The translations under genes and the position numbers were made by a program. This document shows positions 37,153 to 46,840 of a DNA stretch of 64,000 bases, in pieces. The stretch lies in the NCBI RefSeq assembly GCF_009208775.1, contig NZ_WFLM01000001.1, positions 599,325 to 663,324 on the forward strand, given 5' to 3'. The notes below the pieces were generated by a model. That model was not told the DNA's origin, ran no database searches, and saw only the letters and a list, made by a program, of their open reading frames with translations. Origin of the DNA: Silvanigrella paludirubra. GTDB taxonomy: Bacteria > Bdellovibrionota_B > Oligoflexia > Silvanigrellales > Silvanigrellaceae. Within the stretch, counting starts at the first letter, position 1. Each line of letters begins with the position of its first letter.

Positions 37153-37386
37153 AATAGAGAAAAATTGAAAATTACTTTTTGCAAATAAATCTGAAATCAT
37201 AAAAATCAAACTATGACTAGGTTTTTTAGTAAATATATTTTTGATAATATTCAGAGATATTTTTTCTTCAATTTTTAAACAATCACATAAATATTTAGAA
37301 AAATTTTTCCTAATCTCATTATTTAAATTAAGATGATAACCGAATTCATCCCACCAGCCTTTGATTCTCAAATCCATACATCGCAA
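37153..37386 (-). pseudogene. N-terminal piece of the gene split by the Tn3 transposon
   Basis: TTG start six bases after AAGGA. It reads MRCMDLRIKGWWDEFGYHLN onward to FFSI, then runs into the transposon end. The remaining 19 codons are at 28750-28814. The rejoined product is about 97 aa, helical, of unknown family, and was followed by a second small gene with its own AGGAGG. Confidence 0.7.
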
Positions 37387-38003
37387 ATAAAATTCCTTAT
37401 TATATCTTACTTCAAAATATTTATGCTTAGGATGTCATTTCCCAAAGACGATGACACTAAATTAATTAATAATATAAATGATTGGAACATAGTCTCATCC
37501 TCATTGGAGTGAATGTTACTTGATGTTTTTATCTTTGGGAAAAATCAGTATTATTTTCTTTGGGTAACACACTAAAACTAAGCTTCTCCAGTCTTATCCT
37601 CTTTGGAAAATAGATCACATTTGCTATTTCCCCAATCAAAATTTCCTCCCTATGTTTTTTTAGAGCCTTTTTTTATTTGGATTTTCAAATTTTAATTTTA
37701 TTCCCTATTTCACACACCATAATGCTAGTTATCATAACTGAAGAATTGCAATACTTTATTTTAGTAATTTTATTAAATTTAATTTACTAAAATTATACTA
37801 ATATAAGTTAATTTATATTTAATATTAGTAAATTAAACTAAATAATTTAAAATTAAGCTTATTTTAGATATAGGAAGAATTTTTATAGAATTATTCTAAT
37901 TTTAGAAAAAATATCTGAATTATTAAGGACGTTACAAAATTAATAACGGTAACAAAGAAATTTATTGAGGAATGGAAACAATTTTATTAAAATTTAAAAA
38001 TCA
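37387..38003. other. AT-rich non-coding stretch with an inverted repeat
   Basis: No gene seen. TTTCCCAAAGA (37438-37448) and TCTTTGGGAAA (37532-37542) are inverted repeats about 85 bases apart, possibly a short dead element. From 37740 to 37870 the DNA is almost pure A/T with short palindromes. Confidence 0.4.
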
Positions 38004-38135
38004 TCATCTGACCTTTACAGTTTGATAGGTAGACCTCTGTTCACATTTTTTTGGTTTATAATTAAATTTTGATACTTCTTCTTCAACTTTTAAAAAATTA
38101 TTTTGATAATAATCAGTTCCAATATCTTGGTGCAC
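38004..38135 (-). pseudogene. C-terminal fragment, possibly of a transposase
   Basis: An open stretch without a start reads DIGTDYYQNNFLKVEEEVSK and on through CEQRSTYQTVKVR to a TGA. It is cut off at its 5' side exactly where the GGATTCGTGT repeat begins. The wording recalls the middle of IS1380/IS1634-type transposases, but I am not sure. Confidence 0.4.
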
Positions 38136-38173
38136 GACCCGGATTCGTGTAAAAATCGCACTATCATAATTTA
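38136..38173 (+). repeat. Direct repeat, copy 2 (GGATTCGTGTAAAAA type)
   Basis: Second copy of the 34898-34935 repeat. It borders the transposase-like fragment, consistent with an element end. Confidence 0.55.
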
Positions 38174-38404
38174 TAAACATTCTAAATATTAATTACAAAA
38201 ACTAATTGGGTAAGTAAAATCTCTTATTGATTTAATTAATCAATTTCAGAATCAGTTTTTGCTACCTTAAAAACTAAGATCATCCATAATCGTAATATCC
38301 AATCAAGAAAAGAAGCAAGATATTGAAGTGTTTTAAAATAAAATTCTCATCTACTCAAAACTTAATTTTAAGTCACCAGTTATTATATATTTTATTTTAA
38401 ATAA

Positions 38405-39115
38405 TTAATTTCTTTTTATTTTGCTTAATTCATTGTTAAAATATTTAACTAAATCATCATTTTTATATTTCATACTAAATGATAGATACAATTTTAATTT
38501 ATCAAGAGACTTTTCAGTTAATGTAACATTTTTTTCTTCACCCAGTTTTTTTAAAATTTGTAGTCCTGTTGTTTTATTTTCTATAACAAGATCAACGCGA
38601 TCGTAAATAAGTTTTTTAAAATTTCTTTCTGAACCAGAATCTCCAGTAATATCTACTTTTATAAAATTTTTAGCCTCAAGGAAATCTTTGGGATAACTAT
38701 ATCCTCTCATGATAGCTATAGTTTTTCCTGTAAAGCTATTTAAATTTTCATATTTAAAAGGTTTGTTTTTTTTATAAAATATAGCAAAATCTATTGTTGA
38801 TAATTCGCGTGAAGAAAAAATCATAAATTTTTCTCTTTCAGGATTCTTTATCACATCTAAAATGCCATCTTTTTCATTTTTTTTAAGCATATCTAAAACT
38901 CTCAACCAAGGCAGAAAATCTAATTTAAAATCAATCCCAAGTGATTTAAATATCTTTTTACACAAAAAATAGTCTATTCCTTTAGGATTATTATCTTTGT
39001 CTTGATAGACATAAGGAATCCAAGCTTCTGTAGCTGCATAAAATTCTTTACCAAAACAATAATTAGTGAAAATAATAGTTATAAAAATATTTACCTTTAA
39101 AAATAATTTAATCAT
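38405..39115 (-). CDS. Periplasmic solute-binding protein, family 3
   Basis: 236 aa from the ATG after GGAG (six-base spacing); 16 upstream codons trimmed. Signal peptide ends near NYCFG. SBP_bac_3 features: AATEAWIPYVYQDKDNNPKGI, FLPWLRVLDMLKKNEKDG, TIAIMRGYSYP and DRVDLVIENKTTG. No transporter genes adjoin it. A 20-bp perfect hairpin lies 57 bases upstream. Confidence 0.85.
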   Translation of the reverse strand: MIKLFLKVNIFITIIFTNYCFGKEFYAATEAWIPYVYQDKDNNPKGIDYFLCKKIFKSLGIDFKLDFLPWLRVLDMLKKNEKDGILDVIKNPEREKFMIFSSRELSTIDFAIFYKKNKPFKYENLNSFTGKTIAIMRGYSYPKDFLEAKNFIKVDITGDSGSERNFKKLIYDRVDLVIENKTTGLQILKKLGEEKNVTLTEKSLDKLKLYLSFSMKYKNDDLVKYFNNELSKIKRN

Positions 39116-39171
39116 AATAAACTCCAATTTGCTCTGAATCCCTTGATGGTAAAGTATCAACATAAAATGGG

Positions 39172-39216
39172 TTTTAAAATCTAAGTTTTTATTTACTAAA
39201 AACTTAGATTTTAAAA
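39172..39216. terminator. 20-bp perfect hairpin upstream of the binding-protein gene
   Basis: Arms 39172-39191 and 39197-39216, loop TTTAC, made almost only of A and T. It could be a bidirectional terminator or an operator for the gene starting at 39115. Confidence 0.5.
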
Positions 39217-39283
39217 GTTTATATTTACAAATTAAAGAAATCTATCAATTTCAGAAACGAATATTTATTTTAATTTAAAGTAC

Positions 39284-39331
39284 ACCCTATATTGACAAAA
39301 AAATCAATTATTTATATTGTCAATATAGGGT
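39284..39331. repeat. 15-bp inverted repeat beside the resolvase stub
   Basis: ACCCTATATTGACAA (39284-39298) and TTGTCAATATAGGGT (39317-39331), 18 bases apart. It resembles CCCTATTTGACAC near the internal Tn3 end copy at 31985-31996 and may be part of a dead res site or transposon end. Confidence 0.5.
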
Positions 39332-39404
39332 CGGTCATATTTTGAATTAGTTGATCCATTCTAGTTAAGGTTTTAGTGGTTTTATTGACATTGAGGTAAT
39401 CAAA

Positions 39405-39467
39405 ATGGCTGGTCTGCATATTGGATACATCCGTGTAAGCTCTTTAGAACAAAATACAGAACGATAA
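39405..39467 (+). pseudogene. Tn3-type resolvase stub (serine recombinase N-terminus)
   Basis: MAGLHIGYIRVSSLEQNTER then stop. GYIRVSS-EQN-ER is the start of serine resolvases, including the catalytic Ser. The remaining about 165 residues are absent. It shows that a second Tn3-like element, or the missing part of the one at 28.8-37.2 kb, once reached here. Confidence 0.8.
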
Positions 39468-39608
39468 ATACCACTTCTTACATGCCCTTAATTTGCTAAT
39501 TTATAAAAGTAATCTAAAGCTTTTTCAGTTTCCCTTGGGTAACAAACTCATGTAAAATACATAATCCCAACTTTATATTGAGAATCACAATCTCCTTTAG
39601 TAATGCAT
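39468..39608. other. Decayed stretch, no gene
   Basis: About 140 bases between the resolvase stub and the beta-barrel remnant; no open frame of note. Confidence 0.4.
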
Positions 39609-40134
39609 ACTATGGACTAAATTTTGTCTGGGAACAGCATTTTACTGAAAATTTTTATATCCTTCATTTAAACCTTTTAAAACGAATAATTTAAATACAA
39701 GTAAAAAGAATATTAGCTCTTATCAAATAAGCGCAATTTTAAAACCGATCGATTTTCTTAGCTTTTCATTATTTGTTAGCAGACGAAATTTTCTTTACAT
39801 TTACACATCTGCAAATTCATCATCGATAAACTATGACATAAATATTGATTCAACTCCTCAATATGGTCTTGGATTTAAATCTACTTCTAACTATGAATAA
39901 TGGAGTTCTTTTAATATGTTTGGAATTTTCAATTACACCTACTATTTTCAACAATCAACAAGCAATTACTTTGTTTCACTTTTTCATCTATATCTTTATG
40001 GTTTAACATTCGAAAAAAACTTTGAAAATATTGGATTTAGTTTGGAGGTTGATTACTCTATTGCAAAACAAAGCACAACTCAAAAACAACAGAGTCTAGA
40101 TATCCTAATTGGATTGTTAATTTATTTAAAATAA
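39609..40134 (+). pseudogene. Remnant of an outer-membrane beta-barrel-like gene
   Basis: Reads YYGLNFVWEQHFTENFYI, shifts frame, continues KPIDFLSFSLFVSRRNFLY and YGLGFKSTSNYE, then a stop and a last 72 codons (FNMFGIFNYTYYFQQ onward). Alternating hydrophobic/polar strands rich in Phe, Tyr, Ser and Asn are typical of a beta-barrel. Start and middle are lost. Confidence 0.55.
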
Positions 40135-40389
40135 CCTATTAATAAATATTGATATAACGCCAATAATATATTTAAATAAAAATTATCTTCATTTTATAGA
40201 TTAACATACAATACTTATTATATAAAATCATACTTTTATTTATTTTGTATTTATTATGTAATATTACAAAAATTATATAATAAATAATTAATTATTTCGT
40301 AATAATTATTAGTTTATTCTTTTTTATCGAAGGTGAAATATTTTTTGATTTTATTAAAATGTATTATAATTTTATAAGGATAGATTTTT

Positions 40390-42030
40390 ATGAAAAATGT
40401 AATATTTTTATTTTGTATTATTTTAAACATTTTTTTAATAGATTTAAAATCTTACTCTGTTGGAATAGGCTACGGTGGTGGAGACTTTTCTGATATGCTA
40501 TCTGCAGATATGAATATAACCGAAGATTCCCCTTATTATTATTACAATATGGCTCAGTGGGGTATAGCGAATACGACGTTTCAAGGAAGTGCGGGAACGG
40601 GTTATTTTGGTTTTCAGAATAACGGGAATGGACTTCATTCTTTACTTATGTCTGTGTGGTCTACATCCTGTCCAGACTCTTCTTGTAAAGGCAAAACAGA
40701 TATAATAAATATGATTTATCCAACAAATCCTGAAGATGTGGCTTATATTCAAAATAACGGTATCTATAAACACCGAGATTGCAGCGTTGCAGAGGGAGGA
40801 TGTTTTGCACAAGTTTTAAATTATTATCAAAATTGGAGTAAGAATAATTGGTATAATATGACTTTCCGCATATGGCAAGGCTTGGATAAAGATAAAGATA
40901 AATTTTTTTATGGGCTATGGGTTTATGACTATAATAGTAAAACATGGAAACATCATACAACTATTAGTGTTTTAGCAGGTGAAAGCAATGCCAAAAATGT
41001 TACAATGAGTCCATATGCAGGTTTTATTGAAGATTATGGCGGAACTGGTGCAAAAGCTGGTTATTTAATTCGAAATAGAATGACTAGAGAAAAGTCCACA
41101 TTGAATTGGAATCCTCAAAAAGTTTTACATGATTCTGAGCAAGCAACTAGACTTTATTCTTGTGGTGTGCGTAATGACGGATCTCAATATTATCTTTTTG
41201 TAACATATAATTATATAAATGAAAATTCTCATTGTCATAACGATCTCATAACACCAAATATAACAAGACCTAATTTTATTTATGCAAAAAGCGTCACAGG
41301 AAAAGGTACTTATAATGGAAATTCTAATAAACTAAGTATAAATTGGAATTTATTAAATTCAAATACTCCACAGTTTTCATATAAAGTTAAAGTCTACGAT
41401 TCAAATAAAAACATTGTTGCTAGTGAATCTGTAATTTCATCTGAAAAAAATTCAACAATTTTAAATTTAAATAAATTTGACAATTCAAACAAAGTAACTA
41501 TTCAAATTACAGATATTTATGATCAAAAATCAGACGAGAGTGAAATTAAAATTGATGGATTTTCACCACAACCAGATCCACAACCTGAAGCTGAATGTAA
41601 TTCTAATGATTTAGTAATTAATGCAAATGTAGATGATGATTTTGCTTATACTGATTTTAAATCATCTGATGTTTCATCTTGCGGCCTTGCATTTGAACCT
41701 AAAATTGGACTAGATTTGTCTCATTATACTAACTTTATTGTTATGAGAGATCCAATCAAAAGAGATAGCAGTAGTTTCTTTTATCCGGGAGTTCCAAATT
41801 ATGTTTATTATAATTATGCTTCCGTTTCAGCAATTTCTAATGACGGAACAAAGGCGGCAATTTTGCCATTCGCTTTTTCAAATAGTTCTAAAAATGCAAT
41901 TTTTGTTTATTCTAAAAGAATTAATGAAAATTTAGTCTTAAAATCAAAGACTAGTATTTATAAATTTCCATTTACAACTTATATCAATAATCAAAAGAAA
42001 ATTGAAACAATTTGTTTAAAACTAAAATAA
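40390..42030 (+). CDS. Secreted DUF3472-type protein
   Basis: 546 aa with a signal peptide (about residues 1-22). Residues about 45-290 contain the DUF3472 pattern: YYYYNMAQWGIANTTFQGS, WYNMTFRIWQGLDKD, FFYGLWVYDYNSKTWKHHTT. This domain occurs in secreted, often carbohydrate-linked proteins. A Pro-rich linker (SPQPDPQPE) near residue 398 separates a fibronectin-like region from a C-terminal domain with two Cys. The start codon follows AAGGATAG. It is transcribed alone and followed by a hairpin at 42064-42109. Function is unproven. Confidence 0.75.
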   Translation: MKNVIFLFCIILNIFLIDLKSYSVGIGYGGGDFSDMLSADMNITEDSPYYYYNMAQWGIANTTFQGSAGTGYFGFQNNGNGLHSLLMSVWSTSCPDSSCKGKTDIINMIYPTNPEDVAYIQNNGIYKHRDCSVAEGGCFAQVLNYYQNWSKNNWYNMTFRIWQGLDKDKDKFFYGLWVYDYNSKTWKHHTTISVLAGESNAKNVTMSPYAGFIEDYGGTGAKAGYLIRNRMTREKSTLNWNPQKVLHDSEQATRLYSCGVRNDGSQYYLFVTYNYINENSHCHNDLITPNITRPNFIYAKSVTGKGTYNGNSNKLSINWNLLNSNTPQFSYKVKVYDSNKNIVASESVISSEKNSTILNLNKFDNSNKVTIQITDIYDQKSDESEIKIDGFSPQPDPQPEAECNSNDLVINANVDDDFAYTDFKSSDVSSCGLAFEPKIGLDLSHYTNFIVMRDPIKRDSSSFFYPGVPNYVYYNYASVSAISNDGTKAAILPFAFSNSSKNAIFVYSKRINENLVLKSKTSIYKFPFTTYINNQKKIETICLKLK

Positions 42031-42440
42031 CTATCTTAATTTTACGATAATTATTTAATCAACCTAAATAAAGTCCAAATCAAACATAAGTTTTTGGGCT
42101 TTATTTTAGTTTATAGCGATAATAAATAATACTTCCTCATCTTTATTTCATATGAAAGAATAAAGCTTACAAAACTAACCAGTACTAGCATAGAGATAAA
42201 ATTTGATAATTTTCAATTTTTTATTTGAACAGATTAATGACAATTAATTAAGTCAATCAGTTACCTTAAACTAACATTTTCATTAAGGATTGGCCCTCCT
42301 TATTTTTAATTTTTAATAATATCTTATACTTAAAAAGTACATCTTGACAGCGAATACATATAGATACAAGGATATATGCGCTTAGATTTAGGATCTGAGT
42401 TGAAACGATATGTTACTTAAGATCAATCATTTGGTGCCCC
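42031..42440. other. Intergenic region with terminator, no gene
   Basis: An imperfect stem CTAAATAAAGTCCAAA / TTTGGGCTTTATTTTAG (42064-42109) probably ends the DUF3472 transcript. The rest shows no gene. Confidence 0.5.
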
Positions 42441-43586
42441 ATGAAAAAAAAATCAATCTTCTTTTTCTCTTTCATTTTATCCTTAAATTTTGTTAATAAA
42501 GCTTATTCAAAAAACGAAAATAAAAATGAAATTTTAAATAAAATTAAAGATTTTACTCGTTCAATTGAAAAAGAAAAAAAAGAACAACAAGGATATGCAA
42601 TAGCTATATTATATAAAGATCAAGTTATATATAAATCGGTTTACGGTAATCGAAAAGGAAACAAAAATCCAATTACTTCCAAAACTCTGTTTCCACTTGC
42701 TTCCGTTTCAAAACCAGTAACAGCAACCGCAGTTGCTTTAATGGTTCAAAAAGGAAAAATTGACCTATATGAACCTTTTAATTTACCTTATCTTAAAAAT
42801 CCAATTCAATTCACAAATATTTTGAGCCATACTACGGGTTATCAGTTTTCAGGTAACATGGAAATAGAGCAAGGTTTTAATCGCACAAAGCTTTTAAATT
42901 CATTAAAAAATCATCCCGTAAATTGTGAACCTACAGATTGTTATCTTTATAGTAACGCTACTTTTAGTTTAGTTGAGGATGCTTTAGAGCTTAATAATTT
43001 AAATTTAAATGACATAATGTCTAATTTAAATCATTCTTTAAAAATAAATGATATAAAATTATTAACAAATAAATCAAATGCAGATGTTGCTTTTCCTCAC
43101 CTTAAAGGCACAGTAAAAGGTAAAACGGTTTTTAAGCCGCTCCCTTTTCCTCCTTATTATCCTAAAGTTGTTCCTGCTTCTGCTGGAGTTTTTGCATCTA
43201 TCAATGGCATGGTAGAGTTTTATAAACTCGCATTCGGATATAAACCAAAAATATTATCCCCAAAAATTGCAAAAAGTATGTTTACTCCGGTTATATTAAA
43301 TAAAGATGCACATAAATGGAATATAAAATGGCCTGTAGATAAAAGCAAAATAGAATCCTCATATGCATTAGGCTGGCGCATTTTAAATATTAAAGACAGA
43401 CCTAATAACACATATGTATATCATCCGGGATACATAAATGGCATAACTTCATTTATAGGATATATCCCTTCTAAAGAAGTTGGAATTATTATATTAACAA
43501 ATCAGGGTTCAAAATTTGCTTCAAAAAATGGTATTGAATTATGGAGAAATTTAATTAAAAATGAAAAAAAAATTGCTAAACTTTAA
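42441..43586 (+). CDS. Serine beta-lactamase/penicillin-binding-like hydrolase
   Basis: 381 aa with a signal peptide ending near KAYS. It belongs to the class C beta-lactamase/esterase fold: S88-V-S-K91 (LASVSKPVTA), Y170-S-N172 (YLYSNATF), and a C-terminal YHPGYINGI in place of KTG. The family includes beta-lactamases, D-aminopeptidases and esterases; HPG rather than KTG argues for the esterase/peptidase group more than a true AmpC. Single-gene unit with a weak GGTG ribosome site. Confidence 0.85.
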   Translation: MKKKSIFFFSFILSLNFVNKAYSKNENKNEILNKIKDFTRSIEKEKKEQQGYAIAILYKDQVIYKSVYGNRKGNKNPITSKTLFPLASVSKPVTATAVALMVQKGKIDLYEPFNLPYLKNPIQFTNILSHTTGYQFSGNMEIEQGFNRTKLLNSLKNHPVNCEPTDCYLYSNATFSLVEDALELNNLNLNDIMSNLNHSLKINDIKLLTNKSNADVAFPHLKGTVKGKTVFKPLPFPPYYPKVVPASAGVFASINGMVEFYKLAFGYKPKILSPKIAKSMFTPVILNKDAHKWNIKWPVDKSKIESSYALGWRILNIKDRPNNTYVYHPGYINGITSFIGYIPSKEVGIIILTNQGSKFASKNGIELWRNLIKNEKKIAKL

Positions 43587-43804
43587 TTATAATAATAAAT
43601 TCATTTAATTCCTAAAATCTTTTTTTAGCTAATTTAAAATTTTCAATAAATCACCACTTACTTCACTCATTTTTCTTTACACTCAAAATAAAATAAACTG
43701 GTTTACTTAATTTTAATATCCATGTTTTCTAATTATTAAAAAAAGTATATTGATAAAAAGAATGGGTGGTTATTTTGACTGCCTTATATAACGGAAAAAG
43801 CTTA

Positions 43805-44917
43805 ATGAAAATTAAAAACGAATTTTTCTTTTTTATAAAAAATGAATTTTCTTTCAGCAAAACTAAACTCATATATGCTTTAAAAATCACAATTGCAGCA
43901 AGCATTGGAGGTGCGATTGCATTTTACCTATCCTACTACAAACAAATTGGACTTGGCTGGTGGATAGGTTCGAGCATTTTTGCAATACCAAGTATTACCT
44001 TAGCTGCTAGTTTAAAAAAAGGAATTCAAAGGGTCAATGCAACCTTTCTTGGGTGCTTTGTCGGTTTTATCCTCTCACTAATTATAGAAAAAAATAACTT
44101 TTTATTTATTTTATTTACTTTAATAACAACCTCAATTTGGTGTACATTAAGTTTTGGTTCAAAAAAATTTAGTTATCAATATTTTTTATCTGGAATATTA
44201 AGCCTGATGATCATGGCTGCTTTATTTGAAAATGAATCTCCATTATATTTAGCAATTGCTAGAATAATAGATACCATTATTGGCGTTATTATAACATTAG
44301 TTATTTTTTATTGCCTATGGCCAAAGCGCCAGAAAATAATTTGGCAGGTATTTGAGCATGAAAAAATAATAGTACAAAAATTATCTTTAATATATGAGCA
44401 TAAATCAAACTCAATTTTGCATGAAAAAGAATTAAATTCTATGCTAAATAGAAGAATGGAAATTCAAATTATCGACGAATTATCATTATTAAAACAATTT
44501 CAAGATGATATAAAATTAGAGTTTTTTGAAAAAGATAAAAAAATAAAACTCATAAACGAAACTTTTTCTTACTATGAAGAACTTTTTATACTTATTAAAA
44601 GTCTTCCAAAATTCTCTATAACAGAAGGCAAATCCATTGCACACTTAAGCCAAATTAAACCAATTTTAGAACAAATATTTTCTAAAATCTCGCAATCTAT
44701 TAAAGAAAATAAACTGAACTCTGAAATTGAGCTTTTGTTTCATGAGCTAAAAGAAAAATTAGAAATATCTGCAGCACAAAAAGAATTTTTAAATTATAGC
44801 ATTATATCAAATTTAAAATTTTACTCATTTATTGATAGCTCCGAAAAAATAATTAATAAAATTCACTTTCATATGAAAAGTAATCAAAATGAAATTCGCA
44901 TCAGTGGTTTTAAATGA
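43805..44917 (+). CDS. FUSC-family inner-membrane transporter, first of a pair
   Basis: 370 aa from the ATG (MKIKNEFFFF); a GTG at 43766 is also open, but this start has GGAAAA nearby. Six hydrophobic segments in the first 190 residues (ITIAASIGGAIAFYLSYY...LKKGIQRVNATFLGCFVGF) then a cytoplasmic helical tail. LKKGIQRVxAT is a typical FUSC/aromatic-acid exporter (AaeB, YccS) motif. The family exports aromatic acids or other toxic organics. It overlaps the next FUSC gene by 29 bases. Confidence 0.78.
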   Translation: MKIKNEFFFFIKNEFSFSKTKLIYALKITIAASIGGAIAFYLSYYKQIGLGWWIGSSIFAIPSITLAASLKKGIQRVNATFLGCFVGFILSLIIEKNNFLFILFTLITTSIWCTLSFGSKKFSYQYFLSGILSLMIMAALFENESPLYLAIARIIDTIIGVIITLVIFYCLWPKRQKIIWQVFEHEKIIVQKLSLIYEHKSNSILHEKELNSMLNRRMEIQIIDELSLLKQFQDDIKLEFFEKDKKIKLINETFSYYEELFILIKSLPKFSITEGKSIAHLSQIKPILEQIFSKISQSIKENKLNSEIELLFHELKEKLEISAAQKEFLNYSIISNLKFYSFIDSSEKIINKIHFHMKSNQNEIRISGFK

Positions 44918-45971
44918 CTTTAAAACGATTTTAACAAAAGATAGTTTACGATTTGGAATAAAATGTGGCGTCCTCTCCTGCATCTTTGCAGCCATTTGGA
45001 TATATTACAAAATACCTATGGGCTTTTGGGGCGTGTATAGTGCTTATATTGTAATGCAAAACCATACAGGAAGCACATTAAAAAAAGGTGTGCAAAGAAT
45101 ATCAGGTCATATTATTATTGCTATTTTTTCTTATTTTTATGCAATTATTTTTTTAAATGGGTATTTACTTTTATCAATTATACCAGTTATAGTTGGTTAT
45201 TTTATACTTGGCTATCTAGTGGCATGTAGTGATCATATTCGATATGCAGGAATTTCAGGAGGCATTGGTTTTGGAATTATGCTTTTTGAATATCCTCTTG
45301 ATAAATTAACTTTGCAAGTTGTTTATTTAAGATCTGGAATTATTATTGGCAGTGCTATAGTGGGAATTATTTTTGATCATTTTGTATTTCCAGTTAAAAC
45401 CAGTGCTGTATTTAATGATCAATTAAAGAAAAATATTTCTCTACTATCAAATGTTATAAACTCAGTTGAAAAAAAACAATTACCAGAACTTGAAGAAAAC
45501 TTAAATAATGTAAATTTAAATATTTATCAAACGTCTAAACAAATAACTGATTTTTCAATATTTCAAGCAAGCAGAAAAAAGTTTATTTATTTAGAAATAT
45601 TTAACTCATTAAAATGTATTTTTTATAATTTTAAAAAATACAAATTATTATTAGAATATAAAAATCCATTTTTGATATCTGAGCAAATTGACTTGAATGA
45701 AAAAGAAATAATACTTTTTATTAAAAACAAGTTTTCCGAAATAGAAAAATTATTTTCTATTTCTTTTTTTAAGAGTGAATTTTTAGAAAATAAAAATTCA
45801 CAAACATTAAACTTAAAAGAACATATTGTTAATATTAGATCTCTGAACTGGTATATTAAAGCCCCTCTTGAGAATAGAATAAATATATATAGTAGACTTG
45901 AAAATTTATATCAAATAGCAAATGAATTAAATTATTGCCACGAAGTTATTTTAAAAAATATTAAAAAATAA
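44889..45971 (+). CDS. FUSC-family inner-membrane transporter, second of a pair
   Basis: 360 aa. Same layout as the gene before it: six hydrophobic segments (FGIKCGVLSCIFAAIWIYY, GSTLKKGVQRISGHIIIAIF) followed by a helical cytoplasmic tail. The 29-base overlap implies coupled translation and a hetero-oligomer built of two half-size subunits. No membrane-fusion protein (AaeA-like) gene is adjacent, unlike typical aae operons. Confidence 0.78.
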   Translation: MKFASVVLNDFKTILTKDSLRFGIKCGVLSCIFAAIWIYYKIPMGFWGVYSAYIVMQNHTGSTLKKGVQRISGHIIIAIFSYFYAIIFLNGYLLLSIIPVIVGYFILGYLVACSDHIRYAGISGGIGFGIMLFEYPLDKLTLQVVYLRSGIIIGSAIVGIIFDHFVFPVKTSAVFNDQLKKNISLLSNVINSVEKKQLPELEENLNNVNLNIYQTSKQITDFSIFQASRKKFIYLEIFNSLKCIFYNFKKYKLLLEYKNPFLISEQIDLNEKEIILFIKNKFSEIEKLFSISFFKSEFLENKNSQTLNLKEHIVNIRSLNWYIKAPLENRINIYSRLENLYQIANELNYCHEVILKNIKK

Positions 45972-46332
45972 AGTTACTTCTTGATTTATAAGGTCGCAAT
46001 TCCTTATTAGAACTTCTTTTGAGATTTATATTCATTATAGAATAATTTTAAAGTCAATGTAATTTATCATTTTTAAATTGGTATAAAATAGGAACTTGAG
46101 TATCATTGCTATGAGTTACTAAAAAACTATCTCCATTTTATCGAAGAAAATTAAATCCGCATTTTCTCTAGAAAAGCCTGCAATATGATAACAATGACCC
46201 GCTGCTTTTGAGCATTTGAGGACAAACGAATATTAATGACGATAATTTTCTGCCGAAATCATAGTCTTATTAAAGTATTTCCTGAAAAGGAAATAGGCCC
46301 CCAACTTTCAAATTCTTCAAGGGGCTGTGATT
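45972..46332. other. Region with a decayed gene remnant (minus strand)
   Basis: 46054-46230 on the minus strand reads HCYHIAGFSRENADLIFFDK, a stop and frame change, then LVTHSNDTQVPILYQFKNDK and a stop: the end of a dead gene. The rest is non-coding; a G/C-rich hairpin-like CCCCC...GGGG at 46291-46325 may be a terminator. Confidence 0.45.
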
Positions 46333-46712
46333 TTATATTTTCATGAAAGTATTATTTAAATAATAATCTAAACTTCCATCTTGTGTTAAAATAAAACCAC
46401 TACCTTTACTTTGGAAAGACATATCAGCAATTGGTGAGTATGTTGAATTAGGTTTTATTATTGTTACTGTATTTTTATCAATACTCCATTCTTCGAAATT
46501 ATACTTTTAGAAAAATAATCAAAAAAATAAAATTGAATATTCCCAATAAAAGGCAATCCAAATTTTAAATTTATTTGCCTATCTGAGAACAATTTAGCTA
46601 CATCGCTGAATCATTGATCCCAAAGGAAATTATCATTAAACAAACGTTGCATTAATAATAATCCAAAAGAACCCCAAATAGGATAAAATAAGTTTTTTTC
46701 AATTTAGGTATG
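46333..46712 (-). pseudogene. Decayed hypothetical gene
   Basis: Reads LFYPIWGSFGLLLMQRLFND, a TGA, FSDVAKLFSDRQINLKFGLP, then a frame change to EEWSIDKNTVTIIKPNSTYS and on to NNTFMKI and TAA. At least one stop and one frameshift. Family not recognised. Confidence 0.55.
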
Positions 46713-46840
46713 AGTCAATTGACTGTCTTAAAAAAGTGACAAATTTTCTCTTTTTAGTGAGAATAGTATAATCTGCTTAATCGCTTGATAATATAAAAAA
46801 TGAGTATGAATGCTCATTTTATCAAAAAAGGAATACCAAA

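Noticed and set aside
37740..37870. AT-rich palindromic stretch as a replication origin
   Set aside because: No DnaA-box cluster, iterons or rep gene nearby; AT-richness alone is normal in this genome.
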